Assembly: GCF_024166365.1 (NCBI RefSeq)
Contig: NC_064827.1
Coordinates: 16,161,001 to 16,225,000 of the forward strand
Length of the DNA: 64,000 nt
Source: Elephas maximus indicus
Lineage: Eukaryota; Chordata; Mammalia; Proboscidea; Elephantidae
Reading direction: 5' to 3'
How positions within the stretch are numbered: position 1 is the stretch's first letter; every line of letters begins with the position of its first letter. The notes under the pieces were generated by a model, which ran no database searches, had not been told where the DNA came from, and was given only the letters and a program-made list of their open reading frames with translations. The position numbers and the translations under genes are program-made. This document shows positions 1 to 12,770 of the stretch, in pieces.

Positions 1-21
1 TATGTGGCTCGGAGATAATAA

Positions 22-174
22 ACCTGTTGCTGTTGAGTTGATTCCAACGCATAGCAGCCCTATAGGACTGAGTAGAACCGCCCCATAGAGTTTCCAAGGA
101 GCTCCTGGTGAATTTGAACTGCCGACCTTTCGCTTAGCAGCTGTAGCACTTAACCACTATGCCACCAGGGTTTC
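22..174 (-). repeat. AfroSINE, short form, in the L1-A 5' UTR
   Basis: tRNA-derived SINE read on the minus strand. It has the reverse complement of the conserved A-box (agtggttaagtg) and B-box (ggttcgaattc) regions and of the 'cctatagggtcgctatgagt' tail. Flanking imperfect duplications (10-22 and 174-186, about 10 of 13 bases alike) agree with insertion into the L1. Confidence 0.9.
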
Positions 175-218
175 CTCGAAGACAAAAGTCAATACCAAAT
201 TGCATAAAGAAGCAGACC

Positions 219-1274
219 ATGATTGCTTCAACAAACTCCCAAAACAAAGAATCAAGGACTCTCCTGGATGAAGATGTATTCCTGGAATTACCATATGTAG
301 AATACAAAAGATTAATATACTGAACTCTTCAAGATATCAGGAATGCCATCAGGAATGAGATCAGGCAAAACTCAGAACAAGCCAAGGAACACACAGATAA
401 AGCAATTGAAGACATTAAAGATTATTCAAGAACATAATGAAAAATTTAATAAGCTGCAAGAATCCACAAGACACAGCAATCAGAAATTCAGAAGACTAAC
501 AATAAAATTACAGAATTAGACAACTCAATAGAAAGCCAGAGGAGTAGAACTGAGGAAGTGGAAGGCAGAATTAGTGAGGATGAAGATAAAACACTTTACA
601 ACAATATATTCAAAGAAAAACCAGATAAAAGAATTTTTAAAAATGAAGAAACTCTAAGAATCACGTAGGACTCTAACAAGAAGAATAACTTGCGAGTGAT
701 TGGCATACCAGAACAGGGAGTGATAACAGAAAATACAGAGAGAATTGTTGAAGATTTGTTGGCAGAAAACTTCCCTGACATCATGAAAGGTAAAAGGATA
801 TCTATCCAAGATGCTCATTGAACCCCGCACAAGGTAGAACCCAAAAGAAACTCACCAAGACATATTACAATCAAACTTTTCAAAACCCAAGATAAAGAGA
901 AAATTTTAAGAGTGGTCAGGGATAGGTGAAAAGTCACCTACAAAGGAAAGTCAATAAGAATAAGTTTGGACTACTCGGCAGAAACCATGCAGGCAAGAAG
1001 GAAAAGGGATGACATATACAAAGCACTGAAGGAGAAAAACTGTCAGCCAAGAATCATACATCCAGCAAAACTATCTCTCAAATATGAAGGCGAAATTAAG
1101 ACATTTCCAGAAAAACGGAAGCTTAGGGAATTTGCAAAAACCAAACCAAAACTACAAAAAATACTAACAACAATGCTCTGGTTAGAAAATCAGTACTATC
1201 GGATATCAACCCAATGCTGGAACAGAGGACAGAGCAACCAGATATCAACCCAAATAGGGAAATCACAAAAATAA
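219..1274 (+). pseudogene. L1-A ORF1 (broken)
   Basis: Aligns throughout with the ORF1 of L1-C and L1-D. The ATG at 219 lies in the same context as the L1-C start. The family encodes a trimeric RNA-binding chaperone with an N-terminal coiled coil, a central RRM and a C-terminal domain. Here the frame is interrupted by stops (for example near 320 and 667) and indels. The longest open stretch is 966-1274 (102 codons), covering the C-terminal domain and ending with a tail that L1-D lacks. No function is expected. Confidence 0.88.
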
Positions 1275-3490
1275 ATCAAGATTTTTTTGAAAATGCTCAA
1301 AACAGGGAATCAGTGATGACAACATTAAATCAATAAAGAGGGACTAAAAAAAGTAGGCACAGATCTTCCATATGGCAAGGAAATCAAGGCACTATAGGGA
1401 GACACAAGTTAGGTTTAAACTTAGAAAAATAGGGGTACATACTAAGGTAACCACAAAGAAAACTAACAATCCTACACATCAAAATAAAAAACAAACAAAA
1501 AAAAAAACATAAAGACCCAGCAAAAACAAAATCAACTACAATGAAAAACAGAAACACACAATTTACAAAGAAAAACTACTCAGCACAAAAAAATAAGTGG
1601 AAAAATGAAACTGTCAACAACACACAAAAAAAGGCATCAAAATGACAACACTGAACTCATACCAATCTATAATCATGCTGAATATAAATGGACTAAATGC
1701 ACCAATAAAGAGACACAGAGTGGCAGAATGGATTAAAAAACACAATCCAATTATATGCTGCCTACAAGAAACATACCTTAAAGACACAAACAAACTAAAA
1801 CTCGAAGGATGGAAAAAAATATATCAAGCAAACAACAATCAAAAAAAGAGCAGAAGTGGCTATACTAATTTCTGACAAAACAGACTTCAAACTTAAATCT
1901 ACCATAAAGGATAAGGAAAGACACTATATAATGATTAAAGGGACAATATACCAGGAGGACATTACCATATTAAATATTTATGCACCCAAAAGCAGGGCTT
2001 CAAGAGACATAAAACAAATCCTAACAGCATTAAAAAGTGAGATAGATACCGCCACAATAATAGTAGGAGACGTTAACACACCACTTTCGGTGAAGGACAG
2101 AACATCCAGAAAGAAGCTCAATAAAGACATGAAAGAGCTAAATGCCAAAATTAACCAACTTGACCTCATAGACATATACAGAACACTCCACCCAACAGCA
2201 ACGAAGTATACATTCTTTTCCAACGCACGTGGAACATTCTTTAGAATAGACCACATATTAGGCCATAAAGCAAGCCTTAGCAGAATCCAAAACATCAAAA
2301 TATTATAAAGCATCTTCTCTGACCATAAACCATAAAACTAGAAGTCAATAACAGAAAAATTAGGGAAAGGAAATCAAACACATGGAAACTAACAACACTT
2401 TGCTCAAAAACGATTGGATTATAGAACAAATTAAGGACGGAATAAAGAAATTCATAGAATCCAACGAGAATGAAAACATTTCCTAACAGAACCATTGGGA
2501 CACAGCTAAAGCAGAGCTCAGAAGTCAATTTATATCAATAAATGGACACATATAAAAAGAAGGGCCAAAATCAAAGAATTATACCTACAATTTGAACAAA
2601 TAGAGAGAAGGCAACAAATAAACCTTCAGGCACCAGAAGAATGCAAATAATAAAAATTAGACCAGAATTAAATGAAATACAAAACAGAAAAACAATTAAA
2701 AGAGTTAACAAGATCAAAAGCTCATTCTTTGAAAAGATTAACAAAATCGATAAACCATTCGCCAGACTGAAAAAAGAAAAACAGGAGATGAAAAAAATAG
2801 CCAGAATAAGAAATGAGATGGGCGATATCACAAAGAACCCAACTGAAATTAAAAGAATCATATCATATTACCGTGAAAACTTATACTCTAACAAATTTGA
2901 AAACCTAGAGGAAATGGACAAATTTCTAGAACCACACTACCTGCCTAAACTAACACAAACAGAACCAGAACAACTAAACAAATCCATAACAAAAGAAGAG
3001 ATTTAAAAAGTAATTTAAAAATTCCCAACAAAGAAAAGCCCTGGCCCTGACATCTTCACTGGAGAATTCCACCAAACTTTTGGTGAAGAGTTAACACCAC
3101 TACTACTAAAGATATTTCAGAGCATAGAAAAGGACAGAATATTTCCAAACTCATTCTACGAAGCTAGCAAGACCCTGGTACCAAAGCCAGGTAAAAAAAC
3201 TCCGCAAAAAAAGAAAATTACAGACCAATATCCCTCATGAACGTAGATGCAAAAATCCTCAACAAAATTCTAGCCAATAGAATTCAACAACATATCAAAA
3301 AAATAACTCCCCATGACCAAGTGGGATTCATACCAGGTATGCAGGGATGGTTCAACATCAGAAAATCAATGTAACCCATCAGATAAATAAAACAAAAGAT
3401 GAGAACCACATGATCTTATCAATTAATGCAGAAAAGGCATTTGACAAAGTCCACAACCCATTCATGATAGAAACGCTCACCCCAAAACAG

Positions 3491-5536
3491 TTAAATGAGG
3501 AAAAAACAGTCTTTTTAACAAATCGTGCTGGCATAACTGGATATCCACCTGCAAAAAAATGAAACAAGACCCATACCTCACTCCGTGCACAAAAACGAGC
3601 TCAAAATGGAGCAAAGACCTAAATATAAAATCAAAAATGATAAAGATCATGGAAGAAAAAATAGGGACAACATTAGGAGCCCTAATACGTGGCATAAACA
3701 CTATACAAAAGATTATTAAGAATGCAGAAGAAAAACTAGATAACTGGGAGCTCTAAAAAATCAAACACCTATGCTCATCCAAAGACTTTACCAAAAGAGT
3801 AAAAAGACTACCTACAGACTCGGAAAAAGATTTTAGCTATGACATTTCCAGTCAGCACCTGATTTCTAAAACCTACACGATATGGCAAAAACTCAACTAC
3901 AAAAAGACAAATAACCCAATTAAAAAATAGGCAAAAGATATGAATAGACACTTCACTAAAGAAGACATTCAGGTAGGTAACAGATACACGAGGAAATGCT
4001 CACGATCATTAGCCATTAGAGAAACGCAAATCAAAATTACAATGAGATTTCATCTGACTCCAACAAGGCTGGCATTAATCCAAAAAACACAAAATAATAA
4101 ATGTTGGAGAGGCTGTGGAGAGATTGGAACACTTATACGCCGCTGGTGGGAATGTCAAATGGTACAACCACTTTGGAAATCGATTTGACGCTTCCTTAAA
4201 AAGCTAGAAATAGAACTACCATACGATCAGGCAATCCCACTCCTCGGAATGTATCCTAGAGAAATAACAGCCTTTACATGAACAGATATATGCACAACGA
4301 CATTTACTGCAGCACTGTTTACAATAGCAATAATATGGAAGCAACCAAGGTGCCCATCAATGGGTGAATGGATAAATAAATTACAGTATATTCACACAAT
4401 GGAATACTACCCATCGATAAAGAACAGTGAGGAATCTGTGAAACATTTCAGAACATGGAGGAACCTGGAAGGCATGCTGAGTGAAATTAGTCAGTTGCAA
4501 AAGTAGAAATATTGTATAAGACCACTATCATAAGAACTTGAGAAATAGTTTAAACTGAGAAGACATTCTTTTGTGGTTACAAGAGGTGGGAGGGAGGGAG
4601 GGTGGGAGAGGGGTATTCACTAATTAGATAGCAGATAAGAACTACTTTAGGTGAAGGGAAAGAACGCACAACACAGGCAAGGTCAGCACAACTGGACTAA
4701 ACCAAAAGCAAAGAAGTTTCCTGAATAAATTGAATGCTTCGAAGGTCAGCAGAGTAGGAGCAGGGGTTTGGGGACCATGGTTTCAGGGGACATCTAAGTC
4801 AATTGGCATAATAAAATCTATTAAGAAAACATTCTGCATCCCACTTTGAAGAATGGCGCCTGGGGTCTTAAACGCTAGCAAGCAGCCATCTAAGATGCAT
4901 CAACTGGTCTCAACCCACCTGGATCAAAGGAGAATGAAGAACACCAAGGACACAAGGCAATAACGAGCCCAAGAGACTGAAAGCGCCACATGAACCAGAG
5001 ACTTACATCATCCTGAGACCAGAAGAACTAGATGGTGCCCGGCTACAACCAATGACTGCCCTGACAGGGAACACAACAGAGAACCCCTGAGGCAGCAGGA
5101 GAGCAGTGGGATGCAGACCCCAAATTCTCATAAAAAGACCAGACTTAATGGTCTGAGACTAGAAGGAACCCGGTGGTCATGGCCCCCAGACCTTCTGTTG
5201 GCCCAGGACAAGAACCATTCCCGAAGCCAATTCTTCAGACATGGATTGGACTGGACAATGAGTTGGAGAGGGATGCTGGTGAGGAGTGAGCTTCTTGGAT
5301 CCGGTGGATACTTGAGACTATGTAGGCATCTCCTGCCTGGAGGGTAGATGAGGGGGTTGAGGGGGTTAGAAGTTGGCGAAATGGACCCGAAAAGAGAGTG
5401 GAGAGACTGAGTGGGCTGTCTCACTAGGGGGGAGAGTAATTAGGAGTATGTAGCAAAGTGTACATAAGTTTTTGTGTGAGAGACTGACATGATTCGTAAA
5501 CTTTCACTTAGAGCACAATAAAAATTATATAAAAAA
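3491..5536 (+). mobile_element. L1-B: 5'-truncated LINE-1 inserted into L1-A ORF2
   Basis: L1-A breaks off in the RT coding region at 3490, and sequence matching a point about 900 bases further along ORF2 begins at 3491. It runs through the ORF2 C-terminus (zinc-knuckle region near 4090-4150), the 3' UTR, AATAAA at 5517 and a run of A at 5531-5539. L1-A then resumes exactly where it stopped. The flanks 3471-3490 and 5537-5554 are diverged copies of the same L1 segment, read here as the target-site duplication. ORF2 remnants such as 3940-4188 are broken. Confidence 0.88.
4588..4613 (+). other. G-run tract in the L1-B 3' UTR (possible G-quadruplex)
   Basis: Five successive GGG runs are separated by one base, with a further G run after four bases. 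The same tract occurs at the same place in L1-C (27599-27623) and L1-D (38995-39026). G-rich 3' UTR tracts are a known feature of mammalian L1s. Confidence 0.75.
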
Positions 5537-7080
5537 AAACTCTCAGCAAAATAGGAATAGAAGGAAAATTTCTAAACATTATTAAGGGCATTTATACAAA
5601 GCCAACAGCCAACATCAACCTAAACAGAGAGAGACTGAAAGCATTCCCCTTGAGAACAGGAACCAGATAAGGATACCCTTTATCACCACTCTTACTCAAC
5701 ATTGTGCTAGAGGTCCTAGCAAGAGCTATTAGGCTTGTTAAAGAAATAAAGGGCAACCAAATTGGCAAAGAAGAAGTAAAAGTATCTCTGTTTGCAGAGA
5801 ACATGATCTTATACACAGAAAAACCTAAAGAATCCTCAAGAAAACTATTGAAACTAATAGAAGAGTTCAGCAGAGTATCAGGATACAAGATAAACATACA
5901 TAAATCAGTTGGATTCCTCTACACCAACAAAGAGAGCGTCAAAGAGGAAACCACCAAATCAATACCATTTATAATAGCCCCTAAGAAGATAAAATCCTTA
6001 GGAATAAATCTAACCAAAGATGTAAAAGACAACTATAACTTATATATAACTTATAGAAAACTATAAGACACTACTGCAAGAAACCAAAACAGACCTACAT
6101 AAGTGGAAAAACATACCTTGCTCGTGGATAGGTAAACTCAAAAAAAATAAAACATTGTAAAAATATCTATTCTGTCCAAAGCGATCTATAGATACAATGC
6201 AATCCTGATCCAAATACCAGTGACATGTTTTAACGAGATGGAGAAACAAATCACCAACTTCATATAGAAGGGAAAGAGGTCCCAGATAAGTAAAGCATTA
6301 CTGAAAAAGAACAAAGTAGGAGGCCTCACACTACCTGATCTTAGAACATATTATACTGCCACAGTAGTCAGAACAGCCTGGTACTGGTACAACAACAGAT
6401 ACATAGACCAATGGAACAGAATTGAGAATCCAGACATAAATCCATCCACATATGAGCAGCTGATATTTGACCAAGGCTCAAAGTCTGTTAAATGGGGAAA
6501 AGACAGTCTCTTTAACAAATGTTGCCAGCACAACTGGATATCCATCTGCAAAAAAATGAAACAAGACCCATACCTCACACCATGCACAAAAACCAACTCA
6601 AAATGGATCAAAGACCTAGATACAAAATCTAAAACGATAAGGATCATGGAGGCAAAAATAGAGACAACGCCAGGAGCCCTAATACATGGCATAAACAGTA
6701 TACAAAACATTACGAGAAATGTACAAACACTAGAAGAGAAATTTAGAAATGGGAGCTCTTAAAAATCAAACACCTATGCTCATCCAAAGACTTCATCAAA
6801 AGAGGAAAAAGATTACCTGCAGATTAGGAAAAAGTTTTTAGCTATGACATTTCCGATATGTGGCTGATCTCTAAAATCTACGTGTTACTGCAAAAACTCA
6901 ACAACAAAAAGACAAATAACCCAATTAAAAAATGGGCAAAGCATATGAACAGCCACTTCACTAAAGAAGACATTCAAGTAGCTAACAGATACATGAGGAA
7001 TGCTCATGATCATTAGCCATTACAGAAATGCAAATCGAAACTACAATGAGATTCCACCTCACTCCAACAAGGCTGGCATT

Positions 7081-7652
7081 GTTGTTGTTGTTGTTAGGTG
7101 CTGTTAAGTCAGCTCCAACTCACAGCAACACCATGCACAACAGAACAAAACACAGCCCAGTTTTGAGCCGTCTTTACAATCGTTGTTATGCCTGAGCTCA
7201 TTGTTGCAGCCACTGTGTCAATCCATCTAGTTGAGGGTCTTCCTCTTTTCCGCTGACCCTGTACTCTGCCAAGCATGATGTCCTTCTCCAGGGACCGATT
7301 CCTCCTGACAACATGTCCAAAGTATGTAAGACGCAGTCTCACCATCCTTGCCTCTAAGGAGCATTCTGGTTGCACTTCTTCTAAGACAGATTTGTTTGTT
7401 CTTTTGTCAGGCCACGGTATATTCAATATTCTTTCCCAACACCACAATTCAAAGGTGTCAATTCTTCTTCGGTCTTCCTTATTCATTGCCCAGCTTTCAC
7501 ATGTATATGATGTGATTGAAAATACCACGGCTTGGGTCACAGGCACCTTAGTCTTCAAGGTGACATCTTTGCTCTTCAACACTTTAATGAGGTCCTTTGC
7601 AGCAGATTTACCCAATGCAATGCGTCTTTTGATTTCTTGACTGCTGCTCCCA
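7081..7652 (-). mobile_element. RTE/BovB-clade LINE, 5'-truncated, antisense in L1-A
   Basis: On the minus strand it encodes the C-terminal part of an RTE-type ORF2. Landmarks are SAAKDL, SYTCESWAM, a W-rich 'LWCWERILNIPW' stretch, 'RLTYFGHVVRR' and 'KRGRPSTRWIDTV'. It ends in an (AAC)n tail, seen here as a GTT repeat at 7081-7094. A perfect 12-bp duplication, aaggctggcatt, flanks it at 7069-7080 and 7653-7664. Only about the last 570 bases of the element are present. I know the C-terminal motifs from the RTE/BovB family; that the target is L1-A is seen directly. Confidence 0.92.
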
Positions 7653-9135
7653 AAGGCTGGCATTAGTCCAAAAAAACACAAAATAATAATTGTTGGAGAG
7701 GTTGTGGAGAGACTGGAACACTTAATACACTGCTGGTGGGAATGTAAAATGGTATGACCACTTTGGAAATTGATTTGGCACTTCCTTAAAAAGCTAGAAA
7801 TAGAACTACCATACGATCCAGCAATCTCACTCCTTGGAATGTATCCTAGAGAAATAACAGCCTTTACACGAACGGATATATGCACACCCATGTTCATTGT
7901 AGCACTGTTAACAAATGCAAAAAGATGGAAGGAACCAAGGTGCCTATCGATGGAAGAATGGATGAATAAGTTATGGTATATTCACACAATGGACAACTAT
8001 GCATCGATAAACAACTACGATGAATCTGTGAAACATTTCATAACATGGAGGAATCTGGAAGGCATTATGCTGAGTGAAATTAGTCAGCTGCTAAAGGACA
8101 AATATTGTGTGAGACCACCATTATAAGGACTCAAGACATAGTTTAAACAGAGAAGAAAATATTCTTTGATGGTTACGAGAAGGGGGAGGAAAGAAGGCAG
8201 AGAGGGATTCACTAGATAGTAGACAAGAACTAATTTAGGTGAAGGGAAAGACAACATGCAATACAGAAGAGGTCAGCACAAATGGACTAAGCCGAAAGCA
8301 AAGAAGTTTCCTGAATAAACCAAATACTTCGAAGGCCAGCGTAGCAGAGGCACGGGTTCGGGGACCATGGTTTCAGGGGACATGTAGGTCAGTTGGTAAA
8401 ATAAAATCTATTAAGAAAACGCTCTTCATCCCATTTTGGAGAGTGGTGTCTGGCGTCTTAAACGCTAGCAAGCAGCCATCTAAGATGCATCAATTGGTCT
8501 CAACCCACATGGGGCAAAGGAGAATGAAGAACACCAAAGATACAAGGTAATTATGAGCCCAAGTGACAGGGCCACATAAATCAGAGACTACATCAGCCTG
8601 AGACCAGAAGAAGTAGATGGTGTCTGACTATAATCAATTACTGCCATGACAGGGAGTACAAGAGAGAATCCCTGAAGGAGCAGGAGAACAGTAAGTAGGA
8701 TGCAGACCTCAAATTCTTGTAAAAAGACCAGACTTAATGGTCTGACTGAGACTAGAAGGACCTCGGAGGTCATAGTCCCTAGACCTTCGGTTAGCCCAAT
8801 ACAGGAACCATTCCCAAAGCCAACTCTTCAGACAGGGATTAGACTGGACTATAAGATAGAAAATGATATTGGTGAGGAGTGAGCCTCTTGGATCAAGTAG
8901 ACACATGAGACTATGTGGGTTGCTGCTGTCTCGAGGGGAGATGTGAAGGCCAAGGGGGACAGAAGCTGGCTGAACGGACACGGAAATACAGGCTGGAGAA
9001 AGGGAGTGTGTTGTCTCTTTAGGGGGAGAGCAACTAGGAGTATATAGCAAGGTGTATATAAGTTTTTATATGAGAGACTGACTTGATTTGTAAACTTTCA
9101 CTTAAAGCACAATAAAAATTAAAGAAAAAAACAAA

Positions 9136-10366
9136 AGCAATAAACCATCCCCTTGTAACTTGAAAGTTTAGATAGGGAGTTTAGGGGGCGGTAAGTTTAT
9201 GTTAACGGGGGTGGAACAATTTGGAAAAGGAGGGTGAGAACAGCTGCACAACTCAAAGAATAAAATCAATGTCACTGTATTTTACATGGAATAATTGTTG
9301 AATTGGTGTATGTTCTACTGTTATATTTTCAGTAATGATAAAAATTAAGTCTTTTAAAAAATATTTAATGCATATAGTAATATATAAAGAAAACATGTCT
9401 ATGCCCACTACAGTTGGTAACTATATACCAATAGTTCCAAGAACCATTCTTTTCTGTAAGGGTCTGATTTAAGCCTGAAAACAGCCAAGCTCCAATTAGA
9501 AAAGTTTCCCGTAAGGTCAGATTGCCCCCAGAGTACATAACCAATTTTCTAGTGGCCTGAGGGGTAAACTACATTTTTTATTACTTTTCCAAGCATTTGC
9601 AGCTTGGCTGAGTTTTATCAGTCCAGCTCTGGCCCGAAGAATAAAGAATATCACGACCTCAGCTTAACATTCAAGTCACTGCAGATGTTTCCTGCCTTTG
9701 CCTTTAAGCATTTCGTAATCCCGCCCACCCTGACCAGGAACCTTTGTACTAGAACTACAGTAGGAACATTCTTTTCAGACTCTTGGCAGGCATCTCTCTT
9801 GGAGAGGAATCCTCCCACTTAGCTTGGGAGCAGAGATATTCACATGTCAGCATGGGCGACTGACACTCATAGATGATCCCTGGTGCAGTCTCTGGCCCCC
9901 AGCCCAGGTCATCTTCCGAAGAGCCCCTGAGCATTTTCCCCTGTCCCTTCCATGAAGAGAGTCCTTGTAATCAATCGTCCTAATTATTCCTCTGAGGCAC
10001 ACAGGGCCCACAGCTCACACTTTTTTAGCACAGTATGCTAAGAAATGTAGTTTTTAAATATAATTCTCTTCTGATATTTTCCTTAGAGGGAAGCAAAGTT
10101 CCATAATAAACTCAGGTAAATGTTTATTTCCTGTTTCGACCCTCTTTGTTTCAGCAGATGACACTTTAACATCCAGATCACGTTCTTCCTGACTTCTTAT
10201 TATTGTTGGGGTTCCTTATCTTAAAGAAAGGGTGCCAGACAGCTCAGGTGAATGGATCACACCATCTCTCTGCCTCAGGGACACCAACTGTACCCTAATC
10301 CCTGCCTCAGTTGTACCATTCATGTTACTCTTGGCCTTAGGGGCTGACCTAATAACACAGTGTGGT
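9136..10366. other. Mostly unassigned DNA; LINE-like 3' end at 9150-9360
   Basis: The stretch 9240-9360 ('caatgtcactgtattttac', 'gttgaattggtgtatgttct') resembles the LINE-type 3' ends near 45600 and 54290, so 9150-9360 is probably a worn L1 3' UTR end. I recognise nothing in 9360-10366. A 72-codon ORF at 9604-9822 has no recognisable motif. Confidence 0.4.
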
Positions 10367-10380
10367 TATAAAGAATAAAG

Positions 10381-10543
10381 ATCTCTTGTGGCACAGTGGT
10401 TAAGAGATGGGCTGCTAATCAAAAGGTCGGCAGTTGGAATCCACCAGCCACTCCTTGGAAACCCTATGGGGCAGTTCTATGCTGTCCTATAGGGTTCCTA
10501 TGAGTTGCAATCAACTCGATGGCAATGGGTTTGGTTCTTGGTT
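10381..10543 (+). repeat. AfroSINE, short form, with perfect TSD
   Basis: Plus-strand copy with an A-box-like gtggcacagtggttaagag, a B-box-like region and the 3' tail 'atgagttgcaatcaactcga'. It is flanked by a perfect 14-bp duplication, tataaagaataaag, at 10367-10380 and 10544-10557. Confidence 0.93.
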
Positions 10544-10557
10544 TATAAAGAATAAAG

Positions 10558-11307
10558 AGTCCCACCACCTCAGTTTAACAAAAGATCAATAGCAGCATCT
10601 TCATCTACACAGAGTAATGTTATGGTATAAAAGCAATCTTAGGATCCCTAAAACAGGGTTTACTCCTGGGGCTACTGGGTCCCAGGAGGAAATCATTATC
10701 CACTCTGAGCCTTGCTTTTCTTACCTGGTCTGTAAGACGAGACGGAACCCATTTTTACATCACAGGCTTTTTATATGTTTCAAATGACAGAGTTGTGTGG
10801 AGGTGCCTGGCCAACTGCATGAAGTGCTTTATGCAAGTATTACTATACAAAAGACAGCATTTCCTATTTCGTTTCCAGAAAATTGTTCAATTTGAGCAAA
10901 CAGTTCTATTAGCAAGAAGCAATTCCAGTGTATTTCCTGCTGGTTATACCATTCCGATATTGCGATTTTGAAATTGCACTTGTAGCCTATTTATCTCACT
11001 TCAGTTTTGAAGAGTCATTGACAGACACATTCAAAGCCTCACTTAGTTGTCAATGCTTCCTGAAAACCATCGTGCTTTGGAATGCTAAACAGCAAATTCT
11101 TGAGTTACTACAATTTTTTTGAATGTTATTGTGTTTCAGAAGTTAAAATGTGAATAGTAATAGGGTATCATCGGAAAAAATATTTTGTGGGAGTATCAAA
11201 GGAGGGAATGGGGGCAGACATAGACAAGAGGCAGAAACCTAACTCAAATCAGCTTTTCACGTTTTTATAAGGGGATTTATTTTCTCACATAACTAGAAAG
11301 TCTAAGG
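10558..11307. other. Unassigned single-copy-looking DNA
   Basis: I see no repeat and no convincing coding region. The short ORF at 10928-11122 (64 codons) shows no known motif. Confidence 0.3.
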
Positions 11308-11512
11308 GGGACCTGGTGACCCAATGGTTAAGCGGTTAGCTGTTAACAGAAAGGTCAAAAGGTCAAGGTTCAAATCTACTAGCCTCTCCACGGGAGAAAA
11401 ATGTGTCAGTCTGTTTCCCGAAAGATTAGAACCTTGGAAACCTTATGGGGCAGTTCTTCTCTGTCCTATAAGGTCTGCAATGGGTATGGGGGTGATGGGG
11501 GATGTTAAGGCA
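11308..11512 (+). repeat. AfroSINE, long form, degenerate
   Basis: It has A-box-like 'ggacctggtgacccaatggttaag', B-box-like 'aggttcaaatc', then the extra central segment (ctccacgggagaaaaatgtg, ttagaaccttgg) and 'gggcagttcttctctgtcc'. The 3' tail after 11470 is scrambled. The central segment is what separates the long form from the short form. Confidence 0.82.
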
Positions 11513-11909
11513 TTCCAGGTTTTCAAACATTGTTATTGGAACACTGTCTCTTACTTCTCTCTATCTCCCAGCAATTCTTTATTTTTTGTCAGCTTTATTC
11601 TCTGGAAGGTTCTTCCCAGGTGTGACAAAGAAGCCTACCATAACTCTGGGCTCACACGCCACTAATTAAGCAATCCCAGCAGAAAGACCTCACTTCTTTC
11701 TTAATAGCTAAACTAAGCCCCAATGAGGTTTCTCATTGGCCTTGCTCAGGTCATGTGCCCATCCCTAAACCAATCCCTGTGACCAGGAAGAGGTTAGGTC
11801 ACATGCCTAATCCTGGAGCTAGAGGGTAGACTCAACTCTACCAGAATCACAGGGACTAAGAGTAAGAAACAGGAGGCTTCCTAAAGGAATATATAAGAAG
11901 CAGGGTTCG
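11513..11909. other. Unassigned DNA
   Basis: No gene or repeat recognised between the SINEs at 11308-11512 and 11921-12076. An open frame across 11324-11665 is SINE sequence plus chance extension. Confidence 0.3.
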
Positions 11910-11920
11910 AGGTACTGGGC

Positions 11921-12076
11921 CCACCCAGCGCCATCGAGTCGATTCCAACTCATAGCGACCCTATAGGACAGAGTAGAACTGTCCTGTAGAATTTCCACAG
12001 AGCACCTAGCAGATTTGAACTGCCAACCGTTTGGTTAGCAGCCGTAGCACTTAACCACTCTGCTACCAGGGGTTCC
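11921..12076 (-). repeat. AfroSINE, short form, with perfect TSD
   Basis: Minus-strand copy ('gccatcgagtcgattccaac' at its left end, 'gccgtagcacttaaccactc' near its right end). Perfect 11-bp duplication, aggtactgggc, at 11910-11920 and 12077-12087. Confidence 0.93.
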
Positions 12077-12641
12077 AGGTACTGGGCAGGAAAGCATAAC
12101 TTCAATTCTTTTATTTATAACTACTGTTAGAAATCTGAAGTGCCTGTTTAGTGTCACTATTTCCCTTAAACATAACTTAGATTACTTCAAAAACCATGAG
12201 TATAATGTAGAAGAGCAGCTTCTAAAGTTAAGATAATTCTAGAATTTCTATTTATGTTTATTTTCTCTCCCTTTCTTTAAATTGTCTATTCTCGTCTGTT
12301 TTATAACGTACATAATACACTAGTACATAATATGATAGATTGTTTAATGCTTGCAAGTCCCCCCGTCTCCCAGTATGTAGCCTCCATGCAATGTGACTTT
12401 GCTGCACCTTCCATTCAGAGGTAGGGTCTATTTCTCTAACTTCTTGAATCAAGGCTGCCTTTGTGACTTGCTTTGACCAAAAGAATGTAGTGGAATACAA
12501 TGTGGTAGAAGCAATCGTGTGTGAGTTCCGGAACTTAGACCTCAAGAGGCCTTGCAGCTTCTGCCTTTACTCTCTTGGAACATTTCCCTAAGACTTCCAA
12601 GTAAGGAGCCAGATTAGCTTACTACCACTACTGGCTCCATA

Positions 12642-12770
12642 GAAGAAAAGACCTGGAAATCTGCTCCCATAATGATTATAGCCCGGAAACCCTGCAGGGC
12701 AGTTCTACTCTGTCACATAGGATCACTTTGAGTCAGAATCAACTCAACGGCACTCAATAACAACAACAGA
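12642..12770 (+). repeat. AfroSINE, long form, 3' part only
   Basis: Begins in the long-form central segment ('gaaatctgctcccataatga') and continues through 'ggcagttctactctgtcaca', 'gagtcagaatcaactcaacg' and a tail of AAC repeats. The tRNA-like head is missing. It lies in the MLT1 LTR. Confidence 0.85.

Larger units (their letters stand above)
1642..8126 (+). pseudogene. L1-A ORF2 (broken, split by L1-B and an RTE fragment)
   Basis: The endonuclease start at 1642 aligns with codon 1 of the L1-D ORF2, and the final codons at about 8126 align with its end. The reading frame falls into many pieces. The endonuclease is covered by 1642-1875 and 1856-2308, the linker by 2641-3006, RT by 5704-6066 and the C-terminal region by 7770-8126. 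The RT active-site region near 5796 reads F-A-E-N where L1-D has F-A-D-D, so the catalytic aspartates are lost. The coding sequence is interrupted at 3491-5536 and 7081-7652. Confidence 0.88.
1..9135 (+). mobile_element. L1-A: degenerate LINE-1, runs off left edge, with three nested insertions
   Basis: Order on the plus strand is the end of the 5' UTR (bases 1-21 match the region just upstream of ORF1 in the other L1s here), ORF1 from 219, ORF2 from 1642 to 8126, a 3' UTR, an AATAAA at about 9111 and an A-rich end near 9135. Insertions are a SINE at 22-174, L1-B at 3491-5536 and an RTE fragment at 7081-7652. With these removed, L1-A is collinear with the intact L1-D copy at 32613-39947. Both ORFs carry many stops and frameshifts, so this is a dead copy. 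It is clearly the same L1 lineage as L1-C and L1-D but more diverged. Confidence 0.93.

Noticed and set aside
7109-7897. A 262-codon minus-strand ORF as a possible host gene
   Set aside because: It is RTE LINE coding sequence joined to antisense L1; the boundary coincides with a perfect TSD.
3491-9135. A tandem duplication of an L1 3' half
   Set aside because: Flanking target-site copies and seamless continuity of L1-A after removal of 3491-5536 fit a nested insertion better.
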